Part shown: one piece after another, positions 45,911 through 57,632 of the stretch
Layout of the letters: each line of letters opens with the position of its first letter
How positions within the stretch are numbered: position 1 is the stretch's first letter
From: Haberlea rhodopensis
Taxonomy: Eukaryota; Streptophyta; Magnoliopsida; Lamiales; Gesneriaceae
Direction: 5' to 3'
Assembly (NCBI GenBank): GCA_907163345.1
Contig: CAJQUN010000130.1
Coordinates: 806,001-870,000 of the forward strand
DNA length: 64,000 nt
Position numbers and translations under genes: made by a program
The notes under the pieces: generated by a model
Databases searched by the model: none
What the model was told of the DNA's origin: nothing
What the model saw: the letters and a program-made list of their open reading frames with translations, nothing else

Positions 45911-47398
45911 TGTTGGGATATGCCCTAAGACAAGTCATTAGATGATTGTTTAAGACATACAATGTTTATGGATTTATGAATGGCAATTCATTATTATATA
46001 TTATTCTTTTACTGTGCATTGTGAATTAATATATATGTTAATGTCCTTAGAATAATATTGTATTATTCTTAAAGATGTTCCTAGTCAAGTATTATCATGA
46101 AAGGGATAATGATAATACGTAGAGACTAGTATATGTTGATCGATGAATTGTTCATTGATATGAGATATCAAATCAACATATGGGTACATGTTAGAGAACG
46201 ATGTACTGAACAGACCCACCATGAGAATGCAACATGGATAGTTATATGATCGTCATATGCAATTCTCATAGTGATAATAATGTATGTAATCCTTACGACT
46301 TGTGATCATCAGAGATCCCAACATAAGGAGTTATGTATCTTGATATCGTCAAACGTTACCCGTAACAGGGTATACTATAAAGGCGACTATTGGATACACT
46401 ACGAATTATGTAGAGGGATGTTGACTGATCGAGATAGGATTTGTCCCTCCTATATAACAGGAGATGTGTTTGGCCCTTGATCAAGTGAGAACTAAAATGC
46501 ATGGCCATGCTCGAATGAGTCGATATGAGATATCGAGCTTATTCGTTTATTCTAGTTCTACTTGGGGATCAAGAAATAAAGATTGGATATACGAGTATGA
46601 CTATTCCATGACTCGTGTTCAATCTAAACACAAAGGACAAAGGGATTAAGTTACATGATTAATATTATCACAAGTTCTAAAGGTTATGTCGAGTCATTGA
46701 CATTCTCGTAATTTGGGTAGCATCGATGTGTTGCTAGATACCGCTCGATGCTTGCGACATAAAATGAGACTTTATGTCACTGCCAACATTACGAGATCCT
46801 ATCGGGTCGCACAAAAGATTAAATCGAGAAGGGAAATTAAATTCATGGGATGAATTAAATAATTAAGAGGAGTCTTAATTAATAATCATAAGGATTAATT
46901 AATCATGGGCTTAAGCCCATGAAGCTTTGAGAAAGCCTTTAATTAATCATATTTAATATGATTGCATGGGTTTTAATTGGAAGACAATTTTAATATCACA
47001 AAACCTACACCATAGGAAGTATCGGCCGCCGCTCTCCCTCTCTCTCTCGGTTTGCTTGATAGCCGTAGGGGGCTTGGAGGTGTTCGAACCGTTTTCGATT
47101 TAGAATCGAGTTTGCTTCGTGTATTGGTTTAATAACTTGTCTAGCAACTTGTTATTAAATCATCCCTTCATTCGATTTGATCGTGTGGATACCGTTGAGG
47201 CAAAACCAATCGAGTTTTGCTTAGTGACTCGGAGAAGGCGTAAGACGTGGTGCAGCTCCGTGGATTCGGCCTCAAACACGCTACAAGGGTAAGACACTTG
47301 TAATTCTCTAATCCGATATGAATCCCTATGTATAGATCGCTGGTTTGTAATCCCAAAATTTTATTCCGCTGCGCTGTATGCTCATGGGGTTACTTACA
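45911..47398 (+). repeat. 3' LTR of the copia element
   Basis: 1488 bp, nearly identical to 38576-40063. Confidence 0.95.
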
Positions 47399-47559
47399 GA
47401 TGATTATGATGAATAAATTTATGATGATGATGTGATGATAAACAAAGATGATATGATATTACGATGACAATTATGATAAGATGATGATGTTTGAGATGAT
47501 GATGCTTATGAAATGATGACTCATGTTTAACTATGCTATTTAGAATGGTTGAATGTCCG

Positions 47560-47775
47560 GTGGCTATTATGGGCAAGCGAAGAAGGTACTTGCCGCTCAC
47601 ATAACTAAGCGATGGGGTACATCCGCTATCAAGGCGTAGCGATGGGTATCATCCGCTACGCGAGGGGGTACATCCGCTATCAAGGAGTAGCGAGGGGTAT
47701 CATCCGCTGAACAAAGAGATACATCCGCTATCAAGGCGTAGTGATGGGTATCATATGATGTGTTATGTCGAGCGA
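47560..47775 (+). repeat. CCGC/GCGA hairpin array in the Tekay-type LTR
   Basis: Alternating gccgct or tccgct(a) and tagcga or agcgagg units (about nine positions between 47592 and 47776), with repeated tacatccgctatcaagg. A run of gatgat repeats lies just upstream (about 47400-47515). The 3' LTR copy is at 54380-54560. Confidence 0.6.
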
Positions 47776-48333
47776 GGGGGCCAATTGTACCGCTGTCATA
47801 ATAGAACCCGGATGGTCCCATTTCTAAGTAACATGGATTGTTGTGTGCATACGTGCGAAGTATGATGTTAATCATTTACATCTTGAACTAATGATTATAT
47901 GCATAACTATGAAACAGGGACAACAAAAGAAGGATAATACGATTAACCAGGAAGTATATGTTATCAATTATTTCTGTACATTTATTTATATGCCATATGA
48001 TATCAAGTAACGATGTACATGCTCATGATGGTTGTTCCTGTAGGTACACATTTTGGACCAAGGCTAAGGGTCGGGTTGAGGAAGTGAGCTAAGGGAGCAT
48101 AAAAGAAGATAGATTACAGAATTTCTTTTGGGATAGTTTCTACTCTAGGAGTAGCATAATCCTATCGATACACATTTATTTTGAGGATGTAATTAACTTA
48201 ACTTTGAAAAATTCTTTTTGGACTGTAATCTTAATAGCTCAAACTACAACCTGAACCTGGAGACGTTTTTAATGCATGTTTAATTCATTATATGTGTTAA
48301 AGATGATGATAAGGTAGGAAAACCCTACATTAG

Positions 48334-48345
48334 TGGTATCAGAGC
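48334..48345 (+). other. Primer binding site, tRNA-iMet type
   Basis: TGGTATCAGAGC four bases after the 5' LTR end at 48329. Confidence 0.88.
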
Positions 48346-48526
48346 AGTGGTTAGAGAACCCGGGTATGAGTGAAGGGTAGCCTTAGCAATAGGTTGGCTA
48401 GGTGTTTACTTTTAACATGTTATGTTACATATGAAGTATATAACTGTTATGACAACATGTTATGGCTTTCTAACGATGTATAAATGAACTGCTTTTGGGT
48501 CTTGTTGTTAACCTTTGTGTTGCAGT

Positions 48527-50178
48527 ATGGCAGCAAATATCGACATTGGCGACGCGGTAAGTGTTAATGCTAGTGCGGGGCGCACGAACCCCCTACCCCC
48601 GCCAGCCCTAGGCGAAGAGCCGTCCGAGCAACAGTTATTGCCGGGAGAGTTGAGTTTGACTCAATTTCTAGCGTATCGGCCCCCGACTTTTGAAGGGACT
48701 GAAACAGGGGAGCGAGCCGAAGAATGGCTAGAAAGAATAGAACAAATATTTGTGGCAGCCCCGTGTGCAAAGACGGCCTGGATAAGGCTAGCAGAGTTTC
48801 AATTAGCCAAGAAAGCACTGATGTGGTGGAAAACCACTGTGATTGAACAGGAGGCACAGGGTCAAGAGGTAAACTGGAAACTGTTTAGAACTAGATTTCT
48901 GGCCTGATACTTTTCAGCGGCTGCACGTCAAGCTAAAGAGGATGAGTTTACTAAATTAAAGCAAGGTACCATGCCGGTGTCAGATTATGCCCTCCAATAC
49001 TGTTCTCTACTCAGGTATGTACCTCATATCGCCGCCGACACTCAAGCAAAAATTAGGAACTTTATGAAGGGCTTGAGGCCAGAACTTTATGATAGGGTGA
49101 TTACATATGGCCCTACTTGCTTTATGATGCACTTACACGGGCTGAGTTAGCCGAACTGGGGGTTGGTGCATACCCTGATGCTGTACCACCTCCAGCACCC
49201 CCTCAGAAATCTACTCCCGACCATTTAAAGCCAAGGGGAGATCAGTTTAAGCCTGGAGGGAACACTTCAGCGTCTAGATTCAGTGGAAGGAGGCCCGAGA
49301 ACCGATGGAGAGGAAACCGCAGGAATGACGCCCCTCCAAGAAGAGGACAGTCTCGGGGAGGCAGTGTTGGGGAGGTTCAATGCTCTCTTTGTGGGCAACC
49401 ACATCTGACGAAGAATTGTGTAGGATGTTATGTTTGTGGCGACAGGGGCCACTTTGCTCGACAGTGTCCCAACAGGAGAAGGCAGCAGAACTCTACAGGG
49501 AGGTCTACGGACAGAGCAGCACAGCATAGACCCCCATATGTACCGAGGCAGTATGGAAGTCAGCCTACGGGGCCACCTCAAGGGCAAGTGTATGCTTTGA
49601 CAAGGGAGCAGGCTACAGCAGCTCCGGAGGAGGTTATTGCGGGTACGTGTCTTTTATTTACGCACCCTGCCTTTATATTGATCGACACAGGTGCGTCACA
49701 CTCTTTTGTGTCGACGAGTTTTGTGGAAAGACACCACATATGCACTTCTCCGTTGCCCACGCCTCTTGTAGTCTCGACACCCGCTGGAAGGAGTTTGATT
49801 ACTGATCAGATTGTCTATGATGGCCTCATTTATTTTGAGGATAACAAGTTAAGGTCGGATTTGATAGTTCTGGGAATGTCAGACTTTGACTGTATATTGG
49901 GTATTGATGTTCTGAATAGGTACCAGGCAGTTGTGAACTGCAGGCAGAGGACTGTCCGATTCAGATCTGATAAGGGAGTTCAGTGGACGTTCTATGGGGA
50001 TGGTTCTCGTTCAAGGATTCCGTTGATATCCGCGGTCAAGATGACACAATTATTGGAACGAGGCCATACAGGATATCTTATTTATGCTGTTGATATTTCT
50101 GGAAAGAAGGAAGAATTAAAGGTTGAAGATGTGCTCGTAGTGGCGGAGTTTCCTGATGTATTTCCTGAAGAGTTTCCG
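48527..50178 (+). pseudogene. Tekay-type gag and protease (broken)
   Basis: Starts MAANIDIGDAVSVNAS at 48527. Gag motifs are SLTQFLAYRPPTFEG and EEWLERIEQIF. A TGA at 48905-48907 replaces the arginine expected before YFSAAARQ. A frameshift near 49110-49120 breaks the stretch before DALTRAELAELGVGAY. The zinc knuckle is CYVCGDRGHFARQC (about 49428-49470). The protease motif is LIDTGASHSFVS (about 49677-49712). The frame is lost again near 50178 (FPDVFPEE...), where one base appears missing. Compared with the minus-strand relative at 13905-16946 this copy is more damaged. Confidence 0.93.
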
Positions 50179-51466
50179 GATTCCCACCGGCGAGAGAGGT
50201 CGAGTTTGGAATCGAATTACTACCAGCGACGTCAGCCATCTCTCGTGCCCCGTATAGGATGGCACCAACAGAGCTAAAGGAGTTAAAGGTTCAGTTGCAA
50301 GAACTCCTTGACAAGGGCTACATACGCCCTAGCGTATCGCCCTGGGGTGCACCAGTTTTGTTTGTCAAAAAGAAAGATGGCTCGATGCGTCTGTGCATCG
50401 ATTACAGACAACTGAACAAAGCCACAGTAAAGAACAAGTATCCGCTTCCGAGGATCGATGATTTATTTGATCAGTTGCAGGGTACGAGACTCTACAGTAA
50501 AATCGATCTGAGGTCGGGGTACCATCAGATTCGGGTAAGGGAGGATGATGTACAGAAGACAGCTTTCAGAACCAGATATGGGCACTATGAATTCTTAGTC
50601 ATGCCCTTTGGGGTGACGAATGCCCCAGCTGTTTTCATGAGTTTAATGAACAGGGTATTCCAGCCATATTTGGACCAGTTCGTTATAGTCTTCATTGATG
50701 ATATACTTATTTACTCCCGGACTGAAGAAGAGCATGTTGAGCACTTGAGGACAGTACTTCAGATCCTTAGAGATCATCAATTATATGCAAAGCTTAGCAA
50801 GGGCGAGTTTTGGTTGGACAGTGTGGTATTCTTGGGTCATGTTATATCTAGCAGTGGGATATCCGTGGATCCCAGAAAGATTGAAGCTGTTATGGAGTGG
50901 ACTGCACCCACTTCTGTGCCCGAAATACGGAGTTTCCTTGGTTTAGCGGGTTACTACCGACGTTTTGTCGAGGGATTCTCTAAGATCGCTAAGCCGTTGA
51001 CACAGCTGACTCAGAAGGGAGTCCCGTTTTATTGGTCCGAAGCTTGTGAGGAGAGCTTCCAAGAGTTGAAGCGTCGCTTGACGACAGCACCAGTGTTGGT
51101 AATTCCTTCTGAGAATAAGAAGTTTGCCTTGTACACGGATGCATCATTGCAAGGTTTGGGCTGTGTGTTGATGCAAGATAAGCATGTGGTGGCTTATGCT
51201 TCAAGGCAGCTGAAGCCTCATGAGACTCGATACCCAGTCCATGACCTGGAACTGGCGGCCATCATTTTCGCCTTGAAGATTTGGCGTCATTATCTTTATG
51301 GTACGACGTTCACCATCTTTACAGAACATAAGAGCTTGAAATTCTTATTCACCCAAGCAGAACTGAATATGAGGCAAAGAAGATGGATGGACTTACTCAA
51401 GGATTATGATTGTGAATAGAGTACCATCCGGGTAAAGCAAATATGATAGCAGATGCCTTAAGTCGA
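50179..51466 (+). pseudogene. Tekay-type RT and RNase H (broken)
   Basis: RT runs from YRMAPTELKELK through KDGSMRLCIDYRQLN and YSKIDLRSGYHQIRV to the catalytic FIDDILIYS (about 50690-50715), intact in one frame. RNase H has YTDASLQG and DLELAA, but FTEHKSL (codon 51324-51326) where the minus-strand relative has TDHKSL, so a catalytic aspartate is glutamate. Single-base losses near 51416 (a stop right after KDYDC) and near 51465 (after ALSRK) break the frame into integrase. Confidence 0.92.
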
Positions 51467-53037
51467 AAGTGAAGAGCACCGCTGAGGATACTATGAGCTT
51501 ATCAGCTATGATGATTTCTTATTGCCATCTAGGCTATAATTTTGATGTAGACATGTCGCCGGTGCGAGTGTCGACCTTATTGGCTGAGCCAGACATATTT
51601 GAGGCTATTAGGAGAGCTCAGAGGTCGGACGATGAAATTCAGAGATGGTCATCGATAGTACTTCAAGGGCAACCATCAAAGTTCCGAGTGGCTGAGGATG
51701 GTTCCTTGAGACTTGGCAACCGTTGGGTGGTGCCAAAGACACCAGAATTATGCCAAGGAATCTTGCACCGTGCCCACGGTAGCCGGTTCAGTATCCACCC
51801 AGGAGGAAGAAAGATGTACAAGGACCTATGTGGTCAATTTTGGTGTAGACGCATGAAGCGTGAAGTAATTGCTTTTGTTAAGAGGTGTCTGATCTGCCAG
51901 CAAGTAAAGGCAGAAAGACAGAGGTCTGGTGGTGAGTTGAAGAGCTTAGAGGTACCTAAATGGAAGTGGGAGCATATATCTATGGACTTCGTGACCCACT
52001 TGCCAAGGTCGGCCTCAGGATTTGATGCGATCTGGGTGATCGTGGATAGACTGACAAAGGTAGCCCATTTCATCCCTTACAGTGTGACTTTCACATATTT
52101 AAAGATGGCCCAACTTTATGTGCGGGATGTGGTGAGGTTACATGGTATTCCAGTCTCAATAGTGTCTGACAGAGACCCGAGGTTCACTTCACATTTCTGG
52201 GAGGGTCTCCAAACAGCTTTGGGCACAGAGGTAAGACTGAGTACAGCCTATCACCCTCAGACAGACGGTCAGACAGAGCGTACCATTCAGACGCTCGAAG
52301 ATATGTTAAGGGCATGCGTTTTAGAGTTTGATACTCCGTGGCAGGATTCAGTACCACTGGTGGAGTTCTCCTATAATAACAGCTATCAGGCGAGCATTCA
52401 AATGTCTCCTTTTGAAGCTCTTTATGGACGACGACGTAGGTCACCGCTGTATTGGGAGGACTTGACGAGTAAAGCAGTCGGAGGACCAGATATGATTAAA
52501 GATATGGAAGAAAAGATCAAGACGATACGCTTAAAGATGAAAGCGGCCCAAGATAGGCAAGCAGCCTATGCCAATAAGCGGCGACGACCGCTAGAATTCC
52601 AAGTAGGAGATAAGGTCTTCTTGAAGATCTCGCCCTTCAGGGGTGTCGTTCGGTTTGGTATGCGGGGAAAGTTATCTCCGAGGTATGTTGGGCCATATGA
52701 GATACTGCAGCGCATCGGTACTCTGGCCTACCGTTTGGCTCTACCACCGTCTTTATCCGGAATTCATGATGTCTTTCACGTTTCTATGTTGAGGAAGTAT
52801 GAGCCAGATCCGTCTCATGTATTGCAGCCTTCAGAGGTTCAGTTGAGTTCAGATGTATCCTATATTGAGCGACCGGTCAGAATTCTGGATCGTGAGGATC
52901 GCAGGCTACGAAGCAAGGTTATACCGATGGTCAAAGTTCAGTGGGATCGTCGGGGTGTCGAGGAGGCTACGTGGGAGACGGAACGGCATATGGTGCAGCA
53001 CTACCCGGAACTATTTTCTGGTATGATTTATGTTTAG
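51467..53037 (+). pseudogene. Tekay-type integrase and chromodomain (long intact frame, cut off from RT)
   Basis: One uninterrupted frame of about 520 codons: linker LGYNFDVDMS, zinc finger (HPGGRKMYKDL, CLICQQVKAERQR), core D,D,E (SMDFVTHLP; VSDRDPRFTSHF; DGQTERTIQTLED), GPY module (YVGPYEILQRIGTLAYRL), and a C-terminal chromodomain from about 52866 (RPVRILDRED, KVQWDRRGVEEATWE, HYPELF). Chromodomains of this class guide integration to heterochromatin, which fits the nested setting. There is no start codon of its own; it was part of the polyprotein. Confidence 0.93.
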
Positions 53038-53060
53038 TTTCTTTTTGGGTAAGTGCATAT

Positions 53061-53096
53061 GATTTCGAGGACGAAATCTTATAAGTAGGGGAGTAA
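53061..53096 (+). other. PPT-proximal hairpin and polypurine tract
   Basis: GATTTCG-AGGA-CGAAATC at 53061-53078, then aagtaggggagtaa at 53083-53096, directly before the 3' LTR. The minus-strand element has the same arrangement at 12393-12428. Confidence 0.85.
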
Positions 53097-53754
53097 TGTG
53101 ATGCCCCGAAATTAATTGATGGCAATTTGAACATTAATTATGCTTATATGATGATTTATTACGATGATTAAGATATGTGTAGAAAATGAAGAATTAACAT
53201 GATTTAAGAATGTTGATCTTAATTATGAGGATGATATGGATTTAATGAAGTTGGTTGCATTTTGTAAATGCTTACCATGTTAATGTATTTTATATACATC
53301 ATGTTAGTTATTGGGGTACAAGTTAAATATAAGGATTTAACACTTAACCCACCATTTTTACCTCACTCTACTCTTTACACTCAAATCCCCAAAATCACTC
53401 TCCCAAAACCCTCTTCCCCTTATTTTCAATTTTTGACTTAAAGGTGGGAAGGAATCCTTGTAGAAGCTTTGTTCTTGCACTTCTTGGTAAGATTTAGGAC
53501 CTAAGATGTTTGTATATCACTCCTTAATGTTTTGAAATGTTTGATTTAAGTTTGGAATGGTTTTGAAGGGTTTTTGAGATGGGTTTGTTGGGGGTTGGGA
53601 TGACTTTTTCAATGATGTTTATTTTGGTGGTTTAATGATGTTTGAGGAAGGTTTTGAATGTTTTTATGTTGTTGAGTTGATGGAATAAATGATGGTTGAG
53701 GTTGGTGAGGTTTTAATGTGTAAAAATGGTGGATTTTCGAAGTGCAGAGGCTGG

Positions 53755-53943
53755 GGATCGATCGCCCGTTTTTGGCGATCGATCACGAGCCAACAGTAGG
53801 CTCCAGAAGCCTTTGGCGATCGATCGGTGGCGATGGCGATCGATCGCGCCAAGTATGGCGATCGATCGCCGAAGAAGGAAATTTTCACCCCCCGTCCAGT
53901 GTGATCTCGCGATCGATCGCGCCTGGGCGACGATCGATCGCGA
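53755..53943. repeat. GATCGATC palindrome cluster
   Basis: Seven copies or near-copies; one 21-bp unit is missing relative to 38122-38332. Confidence 0.88.
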
Positions 53944-54096
53944 GATGAAAAAAATGTGGTTTTTGATATTTTTGTGGGATTTTTGAATATTGGACTATGA
54001 TTAGCTTCTAATATTGAATTGTATGGTTGTGTAGAACCATCCCAAGGACCCACGACTTCGAGAAGATAAAGTACTACAACTTCACCACATTTTGAA

Positions 54097-54116
54097 AAGG
54101 TACGTAAGAAACGTAC
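54097..54116 (+). promoter_or_regulatory. U5 splice-donor-like hairpin (3' LTR copy)
   Basis: AAG|GTACGTAAG with ACGTAC, identical to 38487-38506. Confidence 0.5.
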
Positions 54117-54379
54117 GGGCATCAAACGGTAACATATTCCTAAACTATGACTTTGCATTAATTGCATAAGTATTTATGATGATGATTATGATGAATAAAT
54201 TTACAATGATGATGTGATGATAAACAAAGATGATATGATTACGATGACAATTATGATAAGATGATGATGTTTGAGATGATGATGCTTATGAAATGATGAC
54301 GCATGTTTAACTATGCTATTTAGAATGGTTGAATGTCCGGTGGCTATTATGGGCAAGCGAAGAAGGTACTTGCCGCTCA

Positions 54380-54560
54380 CATAACTAAGCGATGGGGTAC
54401 ATCCGCTATCAAGGCGTAGCGATGGGTATCATCCGCTAAGCGAGGGGGTACATCCGCTATCAAGGAGTAGCGAGGGGTATCATCCGCTGAACAAAGAGAT
54501 ACATCCGCTATCAAGGCGTAGTGATGGGTATCATATGATGTGTTATGTCGAGCGAGGGGG
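54380..54560 (+). repeat. CCGC/GCGA hairpin array, 3' LTR copy
   Basis: Same array as 47560-47775. The Athila-like element is inserted right at its end, in the gagggggc stretch. Confidence 0.6.
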
Positions 54561-54955
54561 CTGATAGGGTTGAATATTACGCGTTTTTATGCTTTGATAT
54601 GTATATGTTTTCGTGTTGATTCTTGAGTTATTTTACGTTTTATGGTATATATTTCAGGAATCAATGTTGAAATTCATAAAAGGGGAAGAAATCAAGCTAA
54701 AATGATGAAAAAATGAATAAAGTTGAAGAAAAGAGGAAGAAACCAGAATCCAAGACACATGTTGCTCCTTTCTTCTCAAATTACTATATGTTCGAGCCAT
54801 GTTTTGGAAATGTGGTCCATATAAAAGTTGTAGAACTTTCTCTTATCTTCGCGTGGACAGCTGATTCATCAAATTTGGAGTTCGTATGAGAAATTTACGG
54901 CCAAAATACGAAACTCGCCAGAAGCTGAAAAAGGCGAAGAAACTTACTGTGATTT

Positions 54956-55060
54956 CCGATCGATCGAGCAGAATTTCCGATCGATCGAGATGGGCAGAAA
55001 AAGCCACGAAAATCTTACTGGAAGGCTCGATCGATCGGCTCTTCTTTCGGATCGATCGGG
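54956..55060. repeat. GATCGATC palindrome cluster upstream of a TATA box
   Basis: Four copies (TCCGATCGATCGAG twice, then CTCGATCGATCGGC and GGATCGATCGGG). Here the cluster lies in U3, in promoter position, unlike the Tekay-type LTRs where it is in the transcribed part. Confidence 0.85.
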
Positions 55061-55132
55061 ACGAGCAATTTTCATTAAAATACCTTCCTTGTAGAGTTTG
55101 GATGCAAGAGGGAAGTCCATAATTCTTTCCCC

Positions 55133-55140
55133 TATATATT
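55133..55140 (+). promoter_or_regulatory. LTR TATA box
   Basis: TATATATT about 570 bases into the LTR, followed by atacacc. The same box is at 62503-62510 in the right LTR. Confidence 0.6.
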
Positions 55141-55856
55141 ATACACCATAATTTCAACACAAAGAAGATTTTTGAACCCTAGAAACACACAGCCCCTCTT
55201 CACCATCCATACCATACGCCTCTTTACCCATCTCTTTCCTTCACCCTCTCATACAACAATACCTCCATCATTCTTCCACTCACCAAAAACCACACGTTCC
55301 TTCACACCAATTCACTCTAATATTCACACGGCCAGCAGCCATTCACTCCACCATAACCTCCACCTTTCTCCCATATATCACCATCACCAACCTTTAACCC
55401 TTCACCCTAGGATTTGGAACAACCCAACAAGGCGATAAAAAATAGACGATCGAGAAGGAAGCAAGAGAAGGAGCGAGGATCTACAACCGAAGTCGACATC
55501 GGGAGTTTATTCTTGTCTTTTATTATTAGTTTTGATTTGCTTTGATTTACTATGTTGAACTAATTTATTTATCGAGGCTAGGCGAACCTTTGTTATGAAC
55601 CTTCGATTTGATGATTTAATGATTGAATTCTTATAGTTCTTTGCGTATGTTTTATGTTCTTCATGCTTTTAGAGGTTTGATCACCTTTGAATGATGTTAG
55701 TATCGTAATTGAGATCGAGAGATGATTTTATGATACTGAATTAATAAATCATACCATGTATTTAAGACCGAGACCGAGAGATGACGTCAAATACATGCGT
55801 GATAGCCATAGATTCTAGTAATTGAAAGCTAGGAGTTTTCATGGATCTTATGCAAC

Positions 55857-55997
55857 ATTGAATTGTTAAATAAGTGTACGAGAGTTACTTACTGCAATTT
55901 GGTGTTAGGTTTAATATAGCTCGAGAGAGTGTATTAGATAAATTGGGAGAACTCGTCACCTTAGAAATATTTGAATATTCAATCGAGAATTGTAGGG
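55857..55997 (+). repeat. 141-bp flanking duplication, left copy
   Basis: Bases 55857-55997 (starting attgaattgttaaataag, ending gaattgtaggg) recur at 58807-58947 with one difference (gtcacc versus gccacc). They flank the inserted Tekay-type fragment 55998-58806. The right LTR has this stretch once. Confidence 0.93.
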
Positions 55998-56265
55998 CCG
56001 TGCGTGCACAGGGTGCAGTCACAAGTATCTGCTCTATACGTTCCAACCACTCCTCAGCTACTTCACCAGACTCAATCCCCTCAAACATGGGCGGATGGAA
56101 ACTCAGAAACTGCTTCAAACTGAGCTCCCCTGGCAGTAACATCTGTACACTGGGCTCCACGCCCACAGCAGGTGGTGGTAGAGGATTCGGCGGAGCAATA
56201 CTGGCATTCCTACTGTCCATATCCCCTATCTCCTCATTGGGGTTCTCCGGATTAATCTCAGCCAT
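55998..56265 (-). pseudogene. N-terminal Tekay-type gag fragment (89 codons)
   Basis: MAEINPENPNEEIGDMDSRN, followed by PNPLPPPAVGVEPSVQ, LSLKQFLSFHPPMFEG and AEEWLERIEQIL, matching the gag start of the two larger copies. It ends at the truncation point after APCARTA. The frame continues briefly into flanking LTR sequence, which is not gag. Confidence 0.9.
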
Positions 56266-56266
56266 G

Positions 56267-57363
56267 CTGTAATACAAGAGTTAACAAAATACCAAAAGCA
56301 GTTCATAATATAAGCCGTTAGATAACAAGAGTATCATATTCAAAGCATGTTAGTATAACACTTATACAACAATATGCATCACATGCATAACATGCCCAAC
56401 AATGAATACCTAGCCAACTTGTCTCTAAAGGCTACCCTTCACTCTTCCCTGGTTATCTAACCACTGCTCTGATACCACTAAATGTGAGACCCCGTTATCA
56501 CATCAAGTCACTAAGGTGCAATATAGAGAACTAAACATTCATGTGAATATATCAGAGTAACGTATCGTGTTGATTAACCTGAGCTTTAGAGATTACAGTA
56601 CCAAAATATTTCAAAAAGGAATAACACAATTCCTACAAAGGCACTACATTATAGTCTTACTCTACCCAGTAGAAGCTATACAAAATTTCTCTAATCATGC
56701 TAATCCTGTAGCACTCCTTACAGCTCAGCAAATCAACCCCGACCCTGGTTCTCGTCAACAAAAGCACCTACAAAGACAACCCCCAACACGTGAGCATAAA
56801 ACAATTCATATTCAACATAATATGAAAGTAAGGCATAAATGCACAATCCTAAATACAAGCACTTCCTGTATTTTCCTGCATTTATAACGCCCAATGGTTG
56901 TCCCTGTACCATAGTTCATAATAAAACACATTATATGAATGTATGGCTTTACAAATGAATGTCATGACATTTCCTCTTTTTCTTGAGTCAGTCATCATCA
57001 GTTATTTTAATGCTTTCTTAATCTCAACAAGCGGTATCGCATACACGCTTCATCATACTAGCGTTATCTCTTCCTCGCTTAGTATGGTATACCCCGCCTC
57101 CATGTGCCAGCGAGCCTCCCCCCACCCGCTCCACATGCGCAGCGGTAAAGCATAAGCATTAAAACCTTAACTGTGATCGCCCTGACTCGTGGAATACACC
57201 TCTTTATCCCACATCACAATATGCAACAACAATGCATAATATGCAACACAATGCATAATAACATGTATCATAATCTTAATGCATCACATTGCATTCATCA
57301 TGCGTCACACAGACAAACATAAGTACATGTTACCGTTGGGATGCCCGTACGTCGCTTACGTAC
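56267..57363 (-). other. Predicted leader intron of the truncated Tekay-type element
   Basis: On the minus strand the donor is AAG|GTACGTAAG at 57364/57363. The acceptor is ttgtattacag ending at 56267, one base before the gag ATG, with gttaac about 15 bases upstream. Length 1097 nt; the intron contains the PBS. Confidence 0.45.
57025..57145 (-). repeat. Degenerate CCGC/GCGA hairpin array
   Basis: Plus-strand agcggta, acgcttc, tagcgtt, cctcgctta, ccccgcc, agcgagcc and gcagcggtaaag occur in about 120 bases, at the same LTR position as the arrays in other Tekay-type LTRs. Confidence 0.45.
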
Positions 57364-57366
57364 CTT
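57347..57366 (-). promoter_or_regulatory. U5 splice-donor-like hairpin
   Basis: On the minus strand AAG|GTACGT, loop AAGCG, then ACGTAC. Confidence 0.5.
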
Positions 57367-57527
57367 TCCAAAATGTGGTGTGTTGCAGGACTCTATCCCC
57401 TGCGCTGTGTAGCTACCAGTGAAGGCTCTACACCAGTGTACAACACAATATTAGATGTCTCATTACAATCCAATATCAAAACTTTAACAAAATATAACAA
57501 ATTATATTTTTTCAACATTCTGGGTCT

Positions 57528-57632
57528 CTCGATCGATCGGCCCTTCTTCCCGATCGATCGAGAAGACGCCTAAAATCAAAACCAAGGTTCTGCCCCGCTC
57601 GATCGATCGAGATGAAATATCGATCGATCGAG
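57528..57632. repeat. GATCGATC palindrome cluster
   Basis: Four copies with CTCGATCGATCG(G/A) flanks. The flanks resemble the Athila-like cluster more than the other Tekay-type clusters. Confidence 0.85.

Larger units (their letters stand above)
38576..47398 (+). mobile_element. Angela-like Ty1/copia element, complete, TSD gatga
   Basis: LTRs 38576-40063 and 45911-47398 (1488 bp each), starting TGTTGGGATATGCCC and ending in CA. TSD gatga at 38571-38575 and 47399-47403. The PBS follows and a PPT precedes the 3' LTR. The domain order gag, protease, integrase, RT, RNase H is diagnostic of Ty1/copia. The LTR length and the LTR start resemble Angela/BARE-type elements, but that lineage call rests on memory and needs a tree. 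The LTRs differ at only a handful of sites (small indels near 39053, 39567 and 39978 and the last few bases), so the insertion is young. The pol frame has five frameshifts. Confidence 0.95.
37465..48329 (+). repeat. 5' LTR of the plus-strand Tekay-type element, split by copia
   Basis: The parts are 37465-38575 and 47404-48329, about 2.04 kb together. It starts TGTGATGCCCCG and ends aaccctaca. TATA-like ttatatac lies near 37667 and is followed by a C/T-rich leader at about 37720-37800. Then come a GATC cluster (38122-38332), the donor hairpin (38487-38506) and a hairpin array (47560-47775). Confidence 0.93.
38490..48526 (+). other. Predicted leader intron of the Tekay-type element, split by copia
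   Basis: Donor at 38489/38490; acceptor tttgtgttgcag ending at 48526, directly before the gag ATG at 48527 in the sequence ...ttgcagtATGG (the t belongs to the acceptor context by one base). A branch-like gttaac lies at about 48507. Without the copia insertion the intron would be about 1.2 kb and would contain the U5 array, the LTR end, the PBS and the leader. The copia insertion makes it far longer today. Confidence 0.4.
53097..54561 (+). repeat. 3' LTR of the plus-strand Tekay-type element, first part
   Basis: Collinear with 37465 onward, with few differences. GATC cluster at 53755-53943, donor hairpin at 54097-54116, hairpin array at 54380-54560. The LTR resumes at 63657 after the Athila-like insertion. 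Confidence 0.93.
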
